Part shown: positions 1-8,173 of the stretch, one piece after another
Layout of the letters: each line of letters opens with the position of its first letter
How positions within the stretch are numbered: the first letter of the stretch is position 1
Assembly (NCBI GenBank): GCA_030038015.1
Contig: JASHPR010000002.1
Coordinates: forward strand, 1-36,033
Origin: Streptosporangiaceae bacterium
Lineage (GTDB): Bacteria > Actinomycetota > Actinomycetes > Streptosporangiales > Streptosporangiaceae
Reading direction: 5' to 3'
Length of the DNA stretch: 36,033 nucleotides
Made by a program: the position numbers and the translations under genes
The notes under the pieces: generated by a model
The model's database searches: none
What the model was told of the DNA's origin: nothing
The model's input: only the letters and a program-made list of their open reading frames with translations

Positions 1-8
1 GGCCGCGC

Positions 9-206
9 CTAATTACTTGGCTGCGGCGTGGTGCAGTTTACGTGCGGGTCAGCGCCCATGTAGTTAAGGGGGCCCGCGAGGATCGTCACAGCGATGGTGC
101 CGGCCCTGCTGCAATTGCCGATGGGGCCGCTGTAGTCACCGCGCTGCCCGGCGGCCACGCCGCCGATGGCCAGCCAGATGACCAGGAGCACCGATCCGAT
201 GTGCAT
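9..206 (-). CDS. Small membrane protein of unknown function
   Basis: A 65-residue protein with one N-terminal hydrophobic segment (about residues 3-20, IGSVLLVIWLAIGGVAAG) followed by a short Gly/Asn/Cys-containing tail that ends in CTTPQPS. The start is the ATG at 206, because GGCGGAGG lies five bases upstream of it; a longer reading from 251 has no such site. I recognise the general look of this protein from actinobacterial genomes, where small proteins with an AAGQRG motif and a conserved two-Cys tail occur, but no function is known to me. The single membrane anchor suggests a membrane-associated role. The two Cys residues (in GNCSRAG and NCTTPQ) would lie outside the membrane and could pair; that is inference. 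Confidence 0.75.
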   Translation of the reverse strand: MHIGSVLLVIWLAIGGVAAGQRGDYSGPIGNCSRAGTIAVTILAGPLNYMGADPHVNCTTPQPSN

Positions 207-778
207 ATGGACCTCCGCCAGCATCTCTTGCTTTACTTCAGAAAAGAACAACGGATCGCGATGGCCCGGGCATTATCGTGTTTCGGTACCTGCGAAGCAG
301 CATACCTTCGCGCGGGAGTGCACAGCCCGCCCTGTGCCGCGCCAGCACTTTTTCCAGAAATCTGGAAGCTGAAATCCCCAGTTCATTCCGTGGCAGACTC
401 ATTACTTATAGTGATAGAGAACTCGCGGGCAGGATACAGGCGCAGAGCGCGAATGGCGTCAGCAGATCCTCTAACCTGCCCCGCATGCGCATTTCACCCG
501 GCGCGCGGGTCTGCCTGACGACGGCTGTCAGCCTGGCGGCGGTCGTCGACTCGGCGGCACATCTCGCCGGCCCGGGCCGGGTGCGAGCGTGCCTGTTCCG
601 GCTCGCGCCCGGGTCGCCGAGGACCCCGGTCCCGGCCTGCGCGATCCGGCTCACTGCGTTGCCGAAGCCCGCCGCCGTGCCGTTCAGGAACTCATGCATC
701 ACGCACGCTGGCTGTTCCCCTCGCTGCGTCACCAGAAGCGGTGGCGGCCGGCACGACCAGCCGGCCGCGCCGAGGGCC
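207..778. other. Intergenic stretch without a recognisable gene
   Basis: Readings in this stretch have the Arg/Ala/Pro-rich composition of shadow frames and match no family I know. The only structure I can point to is a palindrome, TTCCAGA-AA-TCTGGAA, at 352-367, with 7-bp perfect arms and a 2-bp centre. It could be a regulator site for the leftward small membrane gene about 150 bp away. Nothing else is supported. Confidence 0.5.
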
Positions 779-807
779 TTGACAATTAGAATATGAGTTC
801 GAATACT
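779..807 (+). promoter_or_regulatory. Strong -35/-10 promoter for a leaderless transcript
   Basis: TTGACA at 779-784 and AATACT at 802-807 are separated by exactly 17 bases. The GTG at 814 lies seven bases past the -10 end, where transcription would be expected to start, so the mRNA may begin at its own start codon. No Shine-Dalgarno sequence precedes it. Leaderless starts on GTG/ATG are common in actinobacteria. Confidence 0.6.
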
Positions 808-813
808 AGCCGG

Positions 814-1464
814 GTGAGCAGCCACGATGCGCCCTGGTGCCCGCCGATCGTCGAGATGAGCGGGGGGATGGTCGGCCACCTGCTCGCCTGGGAGATGCAC
901 GAACGCGACGGCTCGTGGCACGCGTGGGTCTCCTGGGTCCAGCAGGCCGGCGGCCGCCACGTGCACAAGGTGGTCGACGTGCGCGCCGGCAGCCTGCAGC
1001 CCCTGGAACCCCCCGATGCGTACTCGGCCGTCCCGAGGCGCGTCCGCGGTGCCGACGGGCTGATCCGGCCCTGGTCCGGCGAGTCCGGCTTACCCGCAGC
1101 CCCGTGGTATGCGGACCCTCCCTCGATTAGGCTGGGCGAACCCACCTGGGGGGGTCGCAGATGCACGAGGTTGTCACCATCGAGACACGCGGGCTCGGGG
1201 ACCGCAGCTACCTTGCCCATGACGGGGCGGCGGCCGTGGCGGTCGACCCGCAGCGCGACATCGACCGGATGCTCGACGCCGCGGCAACGGCGGGCGTGCG
1301 GATCACGCACGTGCTGGAGACGCACATCCACAACGACTACGTCACCGGCGGCCTGGCCCTGGCGCGCGCGAGCGGTGCGGCGTACGTCGTCGCGGCGGCC
1401 GAGGAGGTGGGCTTCAGCCGCACCGGCGTCCGCGACGGCGACGAGATCACGGCCGGCAGCCTGA
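814..1464 (+). CDS. Conserved hypothetical protein, 3' end probably frameshifted
   Basis: The first 80-100 residues look like a real protein, with segments such as MVGHLLAWEMHERDGSWHAW, VSWVQQAGGRHVHKVVDV and PDAYSAVPRRVRGADGL: Trp/His-rich, with good codon use. I know similar short actinobacterial proteins but no function. The GTG at 814 is chosen because a promoter places the transcript start there; an in-frame ATG at 793 lies inside the promoter spacer. The frame stays open to 1464, overlapping the well-supported downstream hydrolase by 300 bp, and residues from about 115 on (RRCTRLSPSRHAGSG onward) have shadow-frame composition. The true stop has therefore probably been lost by a small indel or substitution somewhere between about 1060 and 1160. 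An alternative is that the gene ends normally and there is a base error. The product is real; its C-terminus is uncertain. Confidence 0.5.
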   Translation: MSSHDAPWCPPIVEMSGGMVGHLLAWEMHERDGSWHAWVSWVQQAGGRHVHKVVDVRAGSLQPLEPPDAYSAVPRRVRGADGLIRPWSGESGLPAAPWYADPPSIRLGEPTWGGRRCTRLSPSRHAGSGTAATLPMTGRRPWRSTRSATSTGCSTPRQRRACGSRTCWRRTSTTTTSPAAWPWRARAVRRTSSRRPRRWASAAPASATATRSRPAA

Positions 1465-2519
1465 CGCTGACCGTCCTGGCGACCCCCGGGCACACGCCCG
1501 GCCACCTGTCCTACGTGCTGCGGGAGGCTGGCGGCGAGCCGACCGCGGTCTTCACCGGCGGCTCGATGCTGTTCGGCGCCGTGGGCCGTACCGACCTGAT
1601 CAGCCCGGATCAGGCCGAGACGCTGACCCGCGCTCAGTACAACTCGGTGCGGCGGCTCGCCGCCGAGCTTCCCGATCACGCCCAGGTGTACCCGACGCAC
1701 GGCTTCGGCAGCTTCTGCTCGGCGACGCCGGCCATCGGCGATTCCTCGACGATCGGCAGGGAGCGCCTGTCCAACCTGGCGCTGATCACCGACGAGGACA
1801 CGTTCGTCCGGAACCTGCTCGCCGGCCTGATCGCTTACCCCCGTTACTACGCCCACATGGGCCCCGCCAACCGCGGCGGCCCGGGTCTGCCGGACCTGAG
1901 CGCCCCGCGGCGCGCCGACGCCACCGAGATCCGGCGGCGTATCGACGTCGGCGAATGGGTTGTCGACCTGCGCCAGCGCCGGGCGTTCGCGCACAGCCAC
2001 GTGAGCGGAACCGTCTCGGTCGAGCTCGGCGACCCGTTCGCCACCTACCTGGGATGGACGATCCCCTGGGGCACGCCGCTGAGCCTGATCGGCGACAGCC
2101 CGCAGCAGGTGAGCGACGCCCAGCGGCAGCTGGCCCGCATCGGCATCGACCGGGTCGAGGCCGCGGCGGTGGGCCCGGTCGGGGATCTTGCCCTCGGGCG
2201 GGTCTCCGCGTACCAGGTAGCCGGCTTCGAGGGGCTGGCGAGGACCTGGGGCCTGAACGCGAAGGTCGTGCTGGATGTCCGGCGCCCGGATGAGTGGGAA
2301 GCGGGTCACCTCGCCGGGGCGGTGCACATCCCGTTCTGGGAACTCGAGCGGCGGGCCGGCGAGCTGCCTGCGGGCGAGACCTGGGTGCACTGCGCCAGCG
2401 GCTTCCGCGCCGCCATCGGCGCGTCGCTGCTGGACCGTGCCGGGCGGCGGGTCGTCCACGTCGACGATGACTGGGAGCGGGCCGCGCAGCTGGGCCTGCC
2501 GGTCACCACGCAAGCCTGA
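1161..2519 (+). CDS. MBL-fold hydrolase with C-terminal rhodanese domains (persulfide dioxygenase-like)
   Basis: A 452-residue cytoplasmic protein of the family joining a metallo-beta-lactamase fold to rhodanese domains, related to persulfide dioxygenases and sulfurtransferases that detoxify sulfide and persulfide. The MBL metal motif is ETHIHNDYVTGG (H55, H57, D59), with the Asn/Tyr variant usual for this subfamily in place of the canonical HADH. It is followed by ATPGHTPGHLSY (about residues 112-123) and FTGGSMLFG...GRTDL. Residues about 255-345 look like an inactive rhodanese domain. Residues about 365-450 form an active one with DVRRPDEWEAGHLAGAVHIP and the catalytic-loop Cys in HCASGFRA. 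GGGGGGG precedes the ATG at about six bases. The gene stands alone, with a convergent methyltransferase downstream. The family call is firm; the exact substrate is not. Confidence 0.93.
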   Translation: MHEVVTIETRGLGDRSYLAHDGAAAVAVDPQRDIDRMLDAAATAGVRITHVLETHIHNDYVTGGLALARASGAAYVVAAAEEVGFSRTGVRDGDEITAGSLTLTVLATPGHTPGHLSYVLREAGGEPTAVFTGGSMLFGAVGRTDLISPDQAETLTRAQYNSVRRLAAELPDHAQVYPTHGFGSFCSATPAIGDSSTIGRERLSNLALITDEDTFVRNLLAGLIAYPRYYAHMGPANRGGPGLPDLSAPRRADATEIRRRIDVGEWVVDLRQRRAFAHSHVSGTVSVELGDPFATYLGWTIPWGTPLSLIGDSPQQVSDAQRQLARIGIDRVEAAAVGPVGDLALGRVSAYQVAGFEGLARTWGLNAKVVLDVRRPDEWEAGHLAGAVHIPFWELERRAGELPAGETWVHCASGFRAAIGASLLDRAGRRVVHVDDDWERAAQLGLPVTTQA

Positions 2520-2686
2520 ACCCGGCCCGCTGCCCGCCGGCGGCCGTGACCCCGCCCCGGCGCGCCTCCGCCCGGATCCCCGGGCTCGCTGGCAGTGTGG
2601 GCGGATCAGCATGACCGGCCACTGCTGCCCGGCGCCATGTGCCCGCCCCCTACTCCCCGGGCGCCCGCCCGTGGACGGGGAACAGA

Positions 2687-3457
2687 CTAGAGGGATGGCT
2701 TCCGGGCCTTCCAGACCTCCTCGCACGGCCATTGCCGGGCCCACTGGATGGTGGCCAGCGGCCATCGCGTGGTGGCGCCCGGCGCGGGCCGCAGTTCGAG
2801 GAGGTCCTCGATCTGGAGGCCGCAGCGGCGGAGCAGGCGGATCATGTCGCCGTGGCCGAGGTGGAACTCGACCGAGTCGTCGTCCGGCCATTCGAAGCGG
2901 TACATGCCGAAGAAGGGCCGCAGCAGCTGGTCGGTCGCTGGCGCGTCTTCCTCGTCCGGTGTCGTGAGCATGAGCAGGACGGAGTTGACCAGGAAGATCA
3001 GCTCGCCGCCCGGCCGCAGCAGGCGGGCGGCCTCGGGGATCCAGGCGTACGGGTCGCACCAGATGCTGGCGCCGTACTCGGAGATCGCCAGGTCGAAGGT
3101 GGCGTCGGCGAACGGCGCCTGCTCCGCGCTGGCGTGGACCAGCGGGAACCGCAGCCCGAACCGGTCCTGCAGGTCGCGCGCGGTCGCCAGCTGCGCGGCG
3201 GAGTTGTCAAGCCCGGCGGGCCGCGCGCCCCGGCGGGCCAGCCAGGCCGAGACGTAACCGGTGCCGCAGCCCAGCTCGATGCAGTCGCGGCCGGCCAGGT
3301 CGGCGGGGAGGATGCCGGCCTCGGCCTCCGGGATGCCCCAGATCCCCCAGACCGGCTCGGCCGCGGACCAGTTCCGCAGGCCCGGCTGGACATAGCTCTC
3401 GGCCCACTGGTCCCACATCGCGCGGTTGCGCAGCACGTGCTCAGGCGTCCGGGTCAC
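2687..3457 (-). CDS. Class I SAM-dependent methyltransferase
   Basis: A 256-residue Rossmann-fold methyltransferase. Motif I is IELGCGTGYVSAWLARRG, followed by an acidic motif II (GLDN), AFADATFDLAISEYGAS as motif IV, and LRPGGELIFL as motif V. The N-terminus TRTPEHVLRNRAMWDQWAES is typical of a family of unassigned actinobacterial small-molecule methyltransferases. I chose GTG 3457 because an in-frame ATG at 3541 abuts the divergent acetyltransferase start, and the sequence between them is Arg/Ala-rich and not conserved-looking. The ribosome site before GTG is weak. The gene is divergent from the GNAT gene with an 84-bp gap. The substrate is unknown. Confidence 0.85.
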   Translation of the reverse strand: MTRTPEHVLRNRAMWDQWAESYVQPGLRNWSAAEPVWGIWGIPEAEAGILPADLAGRDCIELGCGTGYVSAWLARRGARPAGLDNSAAQLATARDLQDRFGLRFPLVHASAEQAPFADATFDLAISEYGASIWCDPYAWIPEAARLLRPGGELIFLVNSVLLMLTTPDEEDAPATDQLLRPFFGMYRFEWPDDDSVEFHLGHGDMIRLLRRCGLQIEDLLELRPAPGATTRWPLATIQWARQWPCEEVWKARKPSL

Positions 3458-3541
3458 AGCCGCCAGCGTCGCGGCTGCCGGCCGGGACGTCAACCGGGTT
3501 CCGGCCGCCCGGGCGCGCCGGGTGGGCCGGGATGCGATCAT

Positions 3542-4024
3542 ATGCCGGTGGCCGAGTTCATGGTCCGGCCGGCGCGCACGGGCGACGCGCAGGAGATGGC
3601 GGAGATCTTCGCCGCGGTGGCGGCGGAACGGGACGGGATCGCGACGGAGCCGCCGGTCGACGTCGGCGAGCGCGCCGCGCAGTTCGCCCGCGGTGCCGCC
3701 AGCTCGGTCGTCGCGGAGGCCGGCGGCCAGATCATCGGGATGCTGCACGTCGAGGTGAGCCGGCACGGTTTCGGCGAGTTCGGGATGCTGGTCGTGCGCG
3801 GCTGGCGCGGCCGCGGGGTGGGCTCCGCGCTGGTGCGGGCGGCGATCGACTGGGCCCGCGGCCAGGAGCTGCACAAGCTGTGCCTGGAGGTGTTCCCGCA
3901 CAACACGGCCGCGATCGCCATGTACCGCAGGCTCGGCTTCGCCGAGGAGGGGCGGCGGGTCAAGCAGTACCGGCGGGCGAGCGGCGAGCTCTGGGACTCG
4001 ATCGTGATGGGCCTGCTGCTCTGA
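3542..4024 (+). CDS. GNAT family N-acetyltransferase
   Basis: A 160-residue single-domain GNAT enzyme that would transfer an acetyl group from acetyl-CoA to an amine or protein N-terminus. The sequence shows the N-terminal strand/helix (MVRPARTGDAQEMAEIFAAV), the acetyl-CoA pyrophosphate-binding loop GWRGRGVGSALVRAAIDWA, the motif B segment LCLEVFPHNTAAIAMYRRLGF with its conserved Asn and Tyr, and a basic C-terminus KQYRR. It resembles RimI/phosphinothricin-type acetyltransferases; the substrate cannot be read from sequence. The start MPVAEF leaves the full domain intact, although no clear Shine-Dalgarno site precedes it. The large inverted repeat follows the stop by 14 bp. Confidence 0.88.
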   Translation: MPVAEFMVRPARTGDAQEMAEIFAAVAAERDGIATEPPVDVGERAAQFARGAASSVVAEAGGQIIGMLHVEVSRHGFGEFGMLVVRGWRGRGVGSALVRAAIDWARGQELHKLCLEVFPHNTAAIAMYRRLGFAEEGRRVKQYRRASGELWDSIVMGLLL

Positions 4025-4038
4025 GTCCTTGGGCGGCG

Positions 4039-4086
4039 ATGAATGTACCGTTAGTAGGGCTATAACCCCAGCTTTGGTACATTCAT
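4039..4086. repeat. 11-bp perfect inverted repeat between convergent genes
   Basis: ATGAATGTACC (4039-4049) is repeated in inverted orientation as GGTACATTCAT (4076-4086), around a 26-base centre that contains a small GGG/CCC stem (AGGGCTATAACCCC). It lies 14 bp after the acetyltransferase stop and 12 bp from the 3' end of the convergent remnant. It may act as a bidirectional terminator, although the outer arms are AT-rich and no U-tract follows. A paired operator or the relic of a small mobile element is also possible. Confidence 0.55.
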
Positions 4087-4098
4087 GGGCCGCGCTGG

Positions 4099-4446
4099 CT
4101 ACCGGGGGTCCGCCTCCTGCTCGTCCCGGGCCTGCTGCAGCTTGTCCAGCGAGAGCACCCCGGCCTTCGCCACACCGGGGATGAGCCGGCGACGTACGCG
4201 GTCATCAGGGCGACCGCCGGATCCGCCGCCCACTCCTCCCGATCGGGTCCCCGGTCACTCTCGAACCGGGGCCTCCAGGCAGCCATGACGTCGGCGAGTT
4301 CCCGCGAGCCGGGGGTCGTCCGGGTCCCAGTCCAGGGTCTTGTCGACGGCGAGATACAGGTCGCGGAACTCCGGCGGTGCATCACCTGGGAGCGCATGAA
4401 CGAAGTGCTGGATTACCTGGAGAACGTCTGCCGGGAGGACCAGGCC
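4099..4446 (-). pseudogene. 5'-truncated, doubly frameshifted gene remnant
   Basis: A protein-like reading can be stitched across three segments on the minus strand. The first runs from just after an in-frame TGA at 4447-4449: DVLQVIQHFVHALPGDAPP, EFRDLYLAVDKTLDWDPDDP. A one-base gain near 4301-4311 shifts it into ELADVMAAWRPRFESDRGP, DREEWAADPAVALMTAYVA. A one-base loss near 4185 shifts it into RLIPGVAKAGVLSLDKLQQ, ARDEQEADPR and a TAG at 4099-4101. Each segment has coding-like composition only in its own frame. The acidic, helical DWDPDDPRL segment recalls the effector half of some MerR-type regulators, but I do not recognise it with confidence. No N-terminal domain remains. Confidence 0.55.
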
Positions 4447-4582
4447 TCACGTGACAGGCACGAACCCCGGAACGCCGGCTGCGACTGTTTTGACCTGGGG
4501 AACGGCAACCGCCATTGATGCCGGGCCAGGACAAGTCCCGCTCGCTGCGTCCGCTGGACGGACGGATGTCCGGAAGTGCGGG

Positions 4583-5443
4583 CTACCGGACCCAGCCGGC
4601 AGCGGCTGGGGCAGGCAGCAGGGCGGCGGCCGGGGCAGCCGGCAGGTCCACGGTGACCTGCGGCGCCGACTGGCACGCCGCCCAGTCGGCGCTGATTGCG
4701 CTGGCAGTCTGCAGCAGCAGTGGCAGGTGCTGCCCGGTCAGCACCTCGACCGGAGTCTCCGCGGCATGGGCGTTGACGTTCAGGGAGGCGATGACCTGGC
4801 CCTCCCCGTCCCGCAGCGGCACCGCCACGGACCGGATCCCGGCGGCGAGCTCCTCGTCGGTCAGCGCCCAGCCGCGCGCGCGGATCTGCCGGAGCGTGGC
4901 CGCGCGTTCCTCGGCCGTCGGCAGGACGCGAGGAGTGATCCCCGATCTGCTCGGCTCGGCGAGGACCTGCTCGGCCTGCGCCAGCGGCATGGCCGCGAGC
5001 AGCACCTTGCCGAGCGACGTCTGCATGGCCGGGAACCTGGTCCCGATCGTCACGGCCAGCGCGACGATCTTGGGAACGGCGACCCTCGCCACGTAGACGA
5101 TGTCCGAGCCGTCGAGCTGGGCAATGGAGCTGGACTCGTGAGTCTGGGCGACCAGGCGCTCCATGTGCGGCCGGGCGAGCTCCCAACGGTTGCGCGACAG
5201 GACGTAGGACATGCCAAGCTCGAGCACGCGTGGGGTCAGCTCGAAGCCCCGCTCGGCAGCGCGCACGTAACCTAGCTGCTCGAGGGTGAGCAGCACGCGG
5301 CGCGCCGTCGGCCGGGGCAGCCCTGCCGCGCCCGCCACGGCCGTCAGGGACATGACCGGCTGGTGCGGCCGGAACACCCGGATCACGTCCAGGCCGCGCG
5401 CCAGCGCTTCGATGAAGTCCCGGCTGCCATCTCTGCGTGCCAT
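4583..5443 (-). CDS. IclR family transcriptional regulator (PcaR/PobR-like)
   Basis: A 286-residue regulator. Residues about 10-68 form the winged helix-turn-helix (LDVIRVFRPHQPVMSLTAV, LPRPTARRVLLTLEQLGYV). Residues about 80-255 form the GAF-like effector domain, with AQLDGSDIVYVAR, GTRFPAMQTSLGKVLLAAM and LTDEELAAGIRSVAVPLRD typical of IclR proteins that control aromatic or small-acid catabolism. The last 20 residues are an Ala/Pro-rich tail. The start is supported by GGGAGG directly upstream of the ATG. It faces the transporter and amidohydrolase genes across a 390-bp divergent region with an inverted repeat, so it likely controls that unit; the inducer is unknown. Confidence 0.92.
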   Translation of the reverse strand: MARRDGSRDFIEALARGLDVIRVFRPHQPVMSLTAVAGAAGLPRPTARRVLLTLEQLGYVRAAERGFELTPRVLELGMSYVLSRNRWELARPHMERLVAQTHESSSIAQLDGSDIVYVARVAVPKIVALAVTIGTRFPAMQTSLGKVLLAAMPLAQAEQVLAEPSRSGITPRVLPTAEERAATLRQIRARGWALTDEELAAGIRSVAVPLRDGEGQVIASLNVNAHAAETPVEVLTGQHLPLLLQTASAISADWAACQSAPQVTVDLPAAPAAALLPAPAAAGWVR

Positions 5444-5833
5444 ACCCTCCCTTTCCCGAGCTTCTTAAGGATCGGGCGTCCGCATCGCGGACAGGTTAGC
5501 TCAACCGCATGGCCGGGTGCGCAATGGGGGCAGAAGCCAGGGCGCGGGCCGGGGCCGTTCCAGCGTCGTCAACTGCCCCACGCCGCACGCCCGGACCCGC
5601 TCTGAGCCTGATCCGCGCGTCTGCTTCAGGGATGCTGCCGGATCGTGAAACGGCCTCTTGACAGCGGTACACGCTAGCGAAATGCTGTGCGCGTTCGCTA
5701 CGTGAGTCTTTGTCCGTATGGCGGTCACGGTCGCCTGCCAACGCCTCTCGTGCCGTCGTGCGGCCTGGGCTGACATCCGCTCACTCCGGGGCCTGCGCCG
5801 TCGTGGCGCGGCCGCCAGACAGGAGAGGCTCCG
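5444..5833 (+). promoter_or_regulatory. Divergent control region with inverted repeat, candidate IclR operator
   Basis: This 390-bp region separates the IclR gene from the transporter gene. TTGACA at 5658-5663 fits a -35 box; 17 bases later a weak -10 (AATGCT, 5681-5686) follows. Over that -10 lies a perfect inverted repeat, TAGCGAA (5675-5681) and TTCGCTA (5694-5700), with a 12-base centre. A regulator bound there would block or re-position polymerase for rightward transcription. Assigning the repeat to IclR is inference from position. I see no gene in the stretch. Confidence 0.45.
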
Positions 5834-6505
5834 ATGACAGACGTGCAGTCTGAAGCCGCCGGCAGCAATGCGCACCATGCCGAGGCCCAGCCCGCGGAAT
5901 CAGTCCAAGCCCCGCAGCTGGCCGGCAATCCTGCGGTGCTCGGGCTGATCGTGTTCGCGACCGGCAGCCTTGTGCTGGGCATCTCGCTGCTCGGCAACGT
6001 GCCGCTGGCGGTGCAGCCGGGAACCGTGCAGCCCATCGTCTACGCCGGCACCGGCCTGGGCCTGGTTATCGCCACGATCTGGGCCGCCTCGCTGCAGCAG
6101 ACGTTCGTCGCGACGATCCTCGGCACGTTCGCTGGGTTCTGGCTGAGCTACACGGCGATGGTGCTGGGGCTGACGCACAACTGGTACGCCATACCGGCGG
6201 CGGACATCCCCCACACGCTGGGGCAGTTCCTCATCGGCTGGGATGCAGCGATCTTCATGCTGTTCCTGGTCACGCTGCGGCTGCCGCTGATCTTCTCGGG
6301 GATCCTGGGCGCCGGGACGGTAGGTGTGGCGCTGCTGGCCGTTGCGGTGATGGGCACGTCGTCCGGGATGTACCGGGCTGGCGGCGTGTTCGTCCTGATC
6401 TTCGCTGCCCTGGGCTACTACGCCTACCTCAGCGGTGCCCTCGAATCCGTGGGCGGCAAGGGACTGCCGCTCGGCAAGCCGGTCGTCAGCTGGTTCTCGA
6501 AGTAG
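5834..6505 (+). CDS. GPR1/FUN34/YaaH (AceTr) family acetate/short-chain acid transporter
   Basis: A 223-residue integral membrane protein with a soluble N-terminus of about 30 residues followed by six hydrophobic segments. The family signature is GNPAVLGLIVFATGSLVLG near residue 33, matching the NPAPLGL motif of acetate/succinate channels such as SatP/YaaH. Later segments include FAGFWLSYTAMVLGL and FLIGWDAAIFMLFLVTLRL, which carry the aromatic residues expected in the pore. It would import acetate or another small monocarboxylate. AGGAGAGG stands five bases before the ATG. The amidohydrolase gene follows after 167 bp on the same strand, which suggests that the imported acid or the hydrolysis product belongs to the same pathway. 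Confidence 0.9.
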   Translation: MTDVQSEAAGSNAHHAEAQPAESVQAPQLAGNPAVLGLIVFATGSLVLGISLLGNVPLAVQPGTVQPIVYAGTGLGLVIATIWAASLQQTFVATILGTFAGFWLSYTAMVLGLTHNWYAIPAADIPHTLGQFLIGWDAAIFMLFLVTLRLPLIFSGILGAGTVGVALLAVAVMGTSSGMYRAGGVFVLIFAALGYYAYLSGALESVGGKGLPLGKPVVSWFSK

Positions 6506-6672
6506 CCTGGCCGGGCCGCCGGCGGAGACGGCCAGCCCCGCCTGCGCCAGCCGGCGGCTCAGCCACCGTCCGCAGCCGTCCGCATGCGGACCTTGCCCGA
6601 TGTGAGACTGGTTTCGCATGCAGACGATCACCTTGTTCTCACCGACACAGTGCCGCCCTCACTGGAGGATTC

Positions 6673-8166
6673 ATGACAGCCACGTCCAGCCTGACCGCCG
6701 CCGACCTCGCGCCCGGACGGTCAGTGGTGTTCAGGAATGCCACCGTCTTGACCCTGGACGATGGTCACGATGTCCTCGACGGCGCCGACGTCCTGGTCAG
6801 TGGCGAGCGCATCGCCGCGGCAGGCCCGAACCTGGCAGTGCCCGAGGGGACTGCCGAGATCGATGCGACCGGCGGCATCCTCATGCCGGGGATGATCGAT
6901 ACGCACAGGCACATGTGGCAGACGGCGATGCGGGGATACGGTGCCGACTGGACCCTGACTCAGTACTTCGTCTGGTACTACCTGCAGTGGGGCAAGACGT
7001 TCCGCCCGCAGGACATCTACGCAGGCAACCTGCTCGCGGCCACTGAGGCGATCGACGCCGGGGTGACCACGACCGTGGACTGGTCGCATGGCCTGCAGAC
7101 CGTCGAGCACGCGGAGGCGGCGGTTGACGCGCTGTCCGAGGTGCCCGGCCGGTTCGTGCTCGCGTACGGCAACATCCAGCAGGGGCCATGGGAGTGGTCG
7201 GCGGCGCCGGAGTTCCGCGAGTTCGTCAGCCGCCGTTTCGGCAGCGCGAACGACATGCTCGGCTTCCAGATGGCCTTCGACGTGACCGGTGACCCGTCCT
7301 TCCCGGAGAAGGCGGCGTTCGAGGTCGCCCGTGAGCTGGGCGTGCCGGTAACCACGCACGCCGGCGTGTGGGGCGCGACTAACGACGACGGCATGAGGCT
7401 CATGCACGAGGGCGGCTTCATGACCCCGTCCACGATCTACGTGCACGCGGCGACGCTCACCCGCGACTCCTACAACCGGATAGCCGCCACCGGCGGGTCG
7501 GCGTCGGTGTCCACCGAGAGCGAGCAGAGCGCCGGGCAGGGGTACCCGCCGACCTGGCAGCTGCGCGAGCACAACATCCCCGTCTCACTGTCGATGGACA
7601 CCAGCGTGTGGTGGAGCGGTGACCTGTTCTCCGCCATGCGGGCGACGCTCGGGGCGGATCGCTCCCGCGAGCACCTCGAGGCGCACAACAGGCAGGAGAC
7701 GGTCACCAACTGCCACCTTCGCGCCGAGGACGTGGTCGACTTCGCCACCAGGGGTGGCTCCAGGGCGCTCGGCCTCGACTCGGTCATCGGCAGCATCGAG
7801 CCCGGCAAGAAGGCCGACCTGGTCCTGATCAAGAACGACGCGTCGCCGGTCATGTTCCCGCTGCTCAATCCCTACGGTCACGTCGCATTCCAGGCCCAGC
7901 GCGGCGACGTCCACACGGTCGTGATCAACGGCCGGGTGGTGAAGTACGACCACCGTCTCGTCGGCATCGACCTGGCCAAGGCACGGCAGGTGACCGAGCA
8001 GACCGTGGAGTACCTCAAGGGCCAGCTCGGCCCGCGGGCCTGGACCGACGGCATGCACCCGGAGATCCCGGAGACCAAGGTGCTCGACAACCCCTACACG
8101 TACACCGAGTGGGACGCGGGCTCGGCCCAGTGGAAGGGCACATCCGGCAGCGGACCCTCCGCCTGA
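6673..8166 (+). CDS. Amidohydrolase/deaminase (AtzB/cytosine-deaminase-like)
   Basis: A 497-residue amidohydrolase-superfamily enzyme with an N-terminal beta-sandwich piece (VVFRNATVLTLDDGHDVLDG) and a TIM-barrel metal site. The metal ligands visible are H78 and H80 in MIDTHRHMWQT, a later His in VPVTTHAGVWG, a possible His in YVHAATLT, and Asp in SLSMDTSVWW. The C-terminal part (GSIEPGKKADLVLIKND) is the usual return to the sandwich domain. Relatives deaminate or dechlorinate heterocycles (chlorohydrolases, S-adenosylhomocysteine and guanine deaminases). The Arg between the two metal His residues and the Trp after them (HRHMW) are features of a less studied subgroup. GGAGG is placed just before the ATG. 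Together with the transporter and oxidoreductase it likely forms an IclR-controlled catabolic unit of unknown substrate. Confidence 0.88.
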   Translation: MTATSSLTAADLAPGRSVVFRNATVLTLDDGHDVLDGADVLVSGERIAAAGPNLAVPEGTAEIDATGGILMPGMIDTHRHMWQTAMRGYGADWTLTQYFVWYYLQWGKTFRPQDIYAGNLLAATEAIDAGVTTTVDWSHGLQTVEHAEAAVDALSEVPGRFVLAYGNIQQGPWEWSAAPEFREFVSRRFGSANDMLGFQMAFDVTGDPSFPEKAAFEVARELGVPVTTHAGVWGATNDDGMRLMHEGGFMTPSTIYVHAATLTRDSYNRIAATGGSASVSTESEQSAGQGYPPTWQLREHNIPVSLSMDTSVWWSGDLFSAMRATLGADRSREHLEAHNRQETVTNCHLRAEDVVDFATRGGSRALGLDSVIGSIEPGKKADLVLIKNDASPVMFPLLNPYGHVAFQAQRGDVHTVVINGRVVKYDHRLVGIDLAKARQVTEQTVEYLKGQLGPRAWTDGMHPEIPETKVLDNPYTYTEWDAGSAQWKGTSGSGPSA

Positions 8167-8173
8167 TGCTGCC

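Noticed and set aside
786-3059. A 757-codon open frame on the minus strand across the hydrolase gene
   Set aside because: It is antisense to a well-supported MBL-rhodanese gene and reads as Arg/Ala/Gly-rich shadow sequence, which is common in high-GC DNA.
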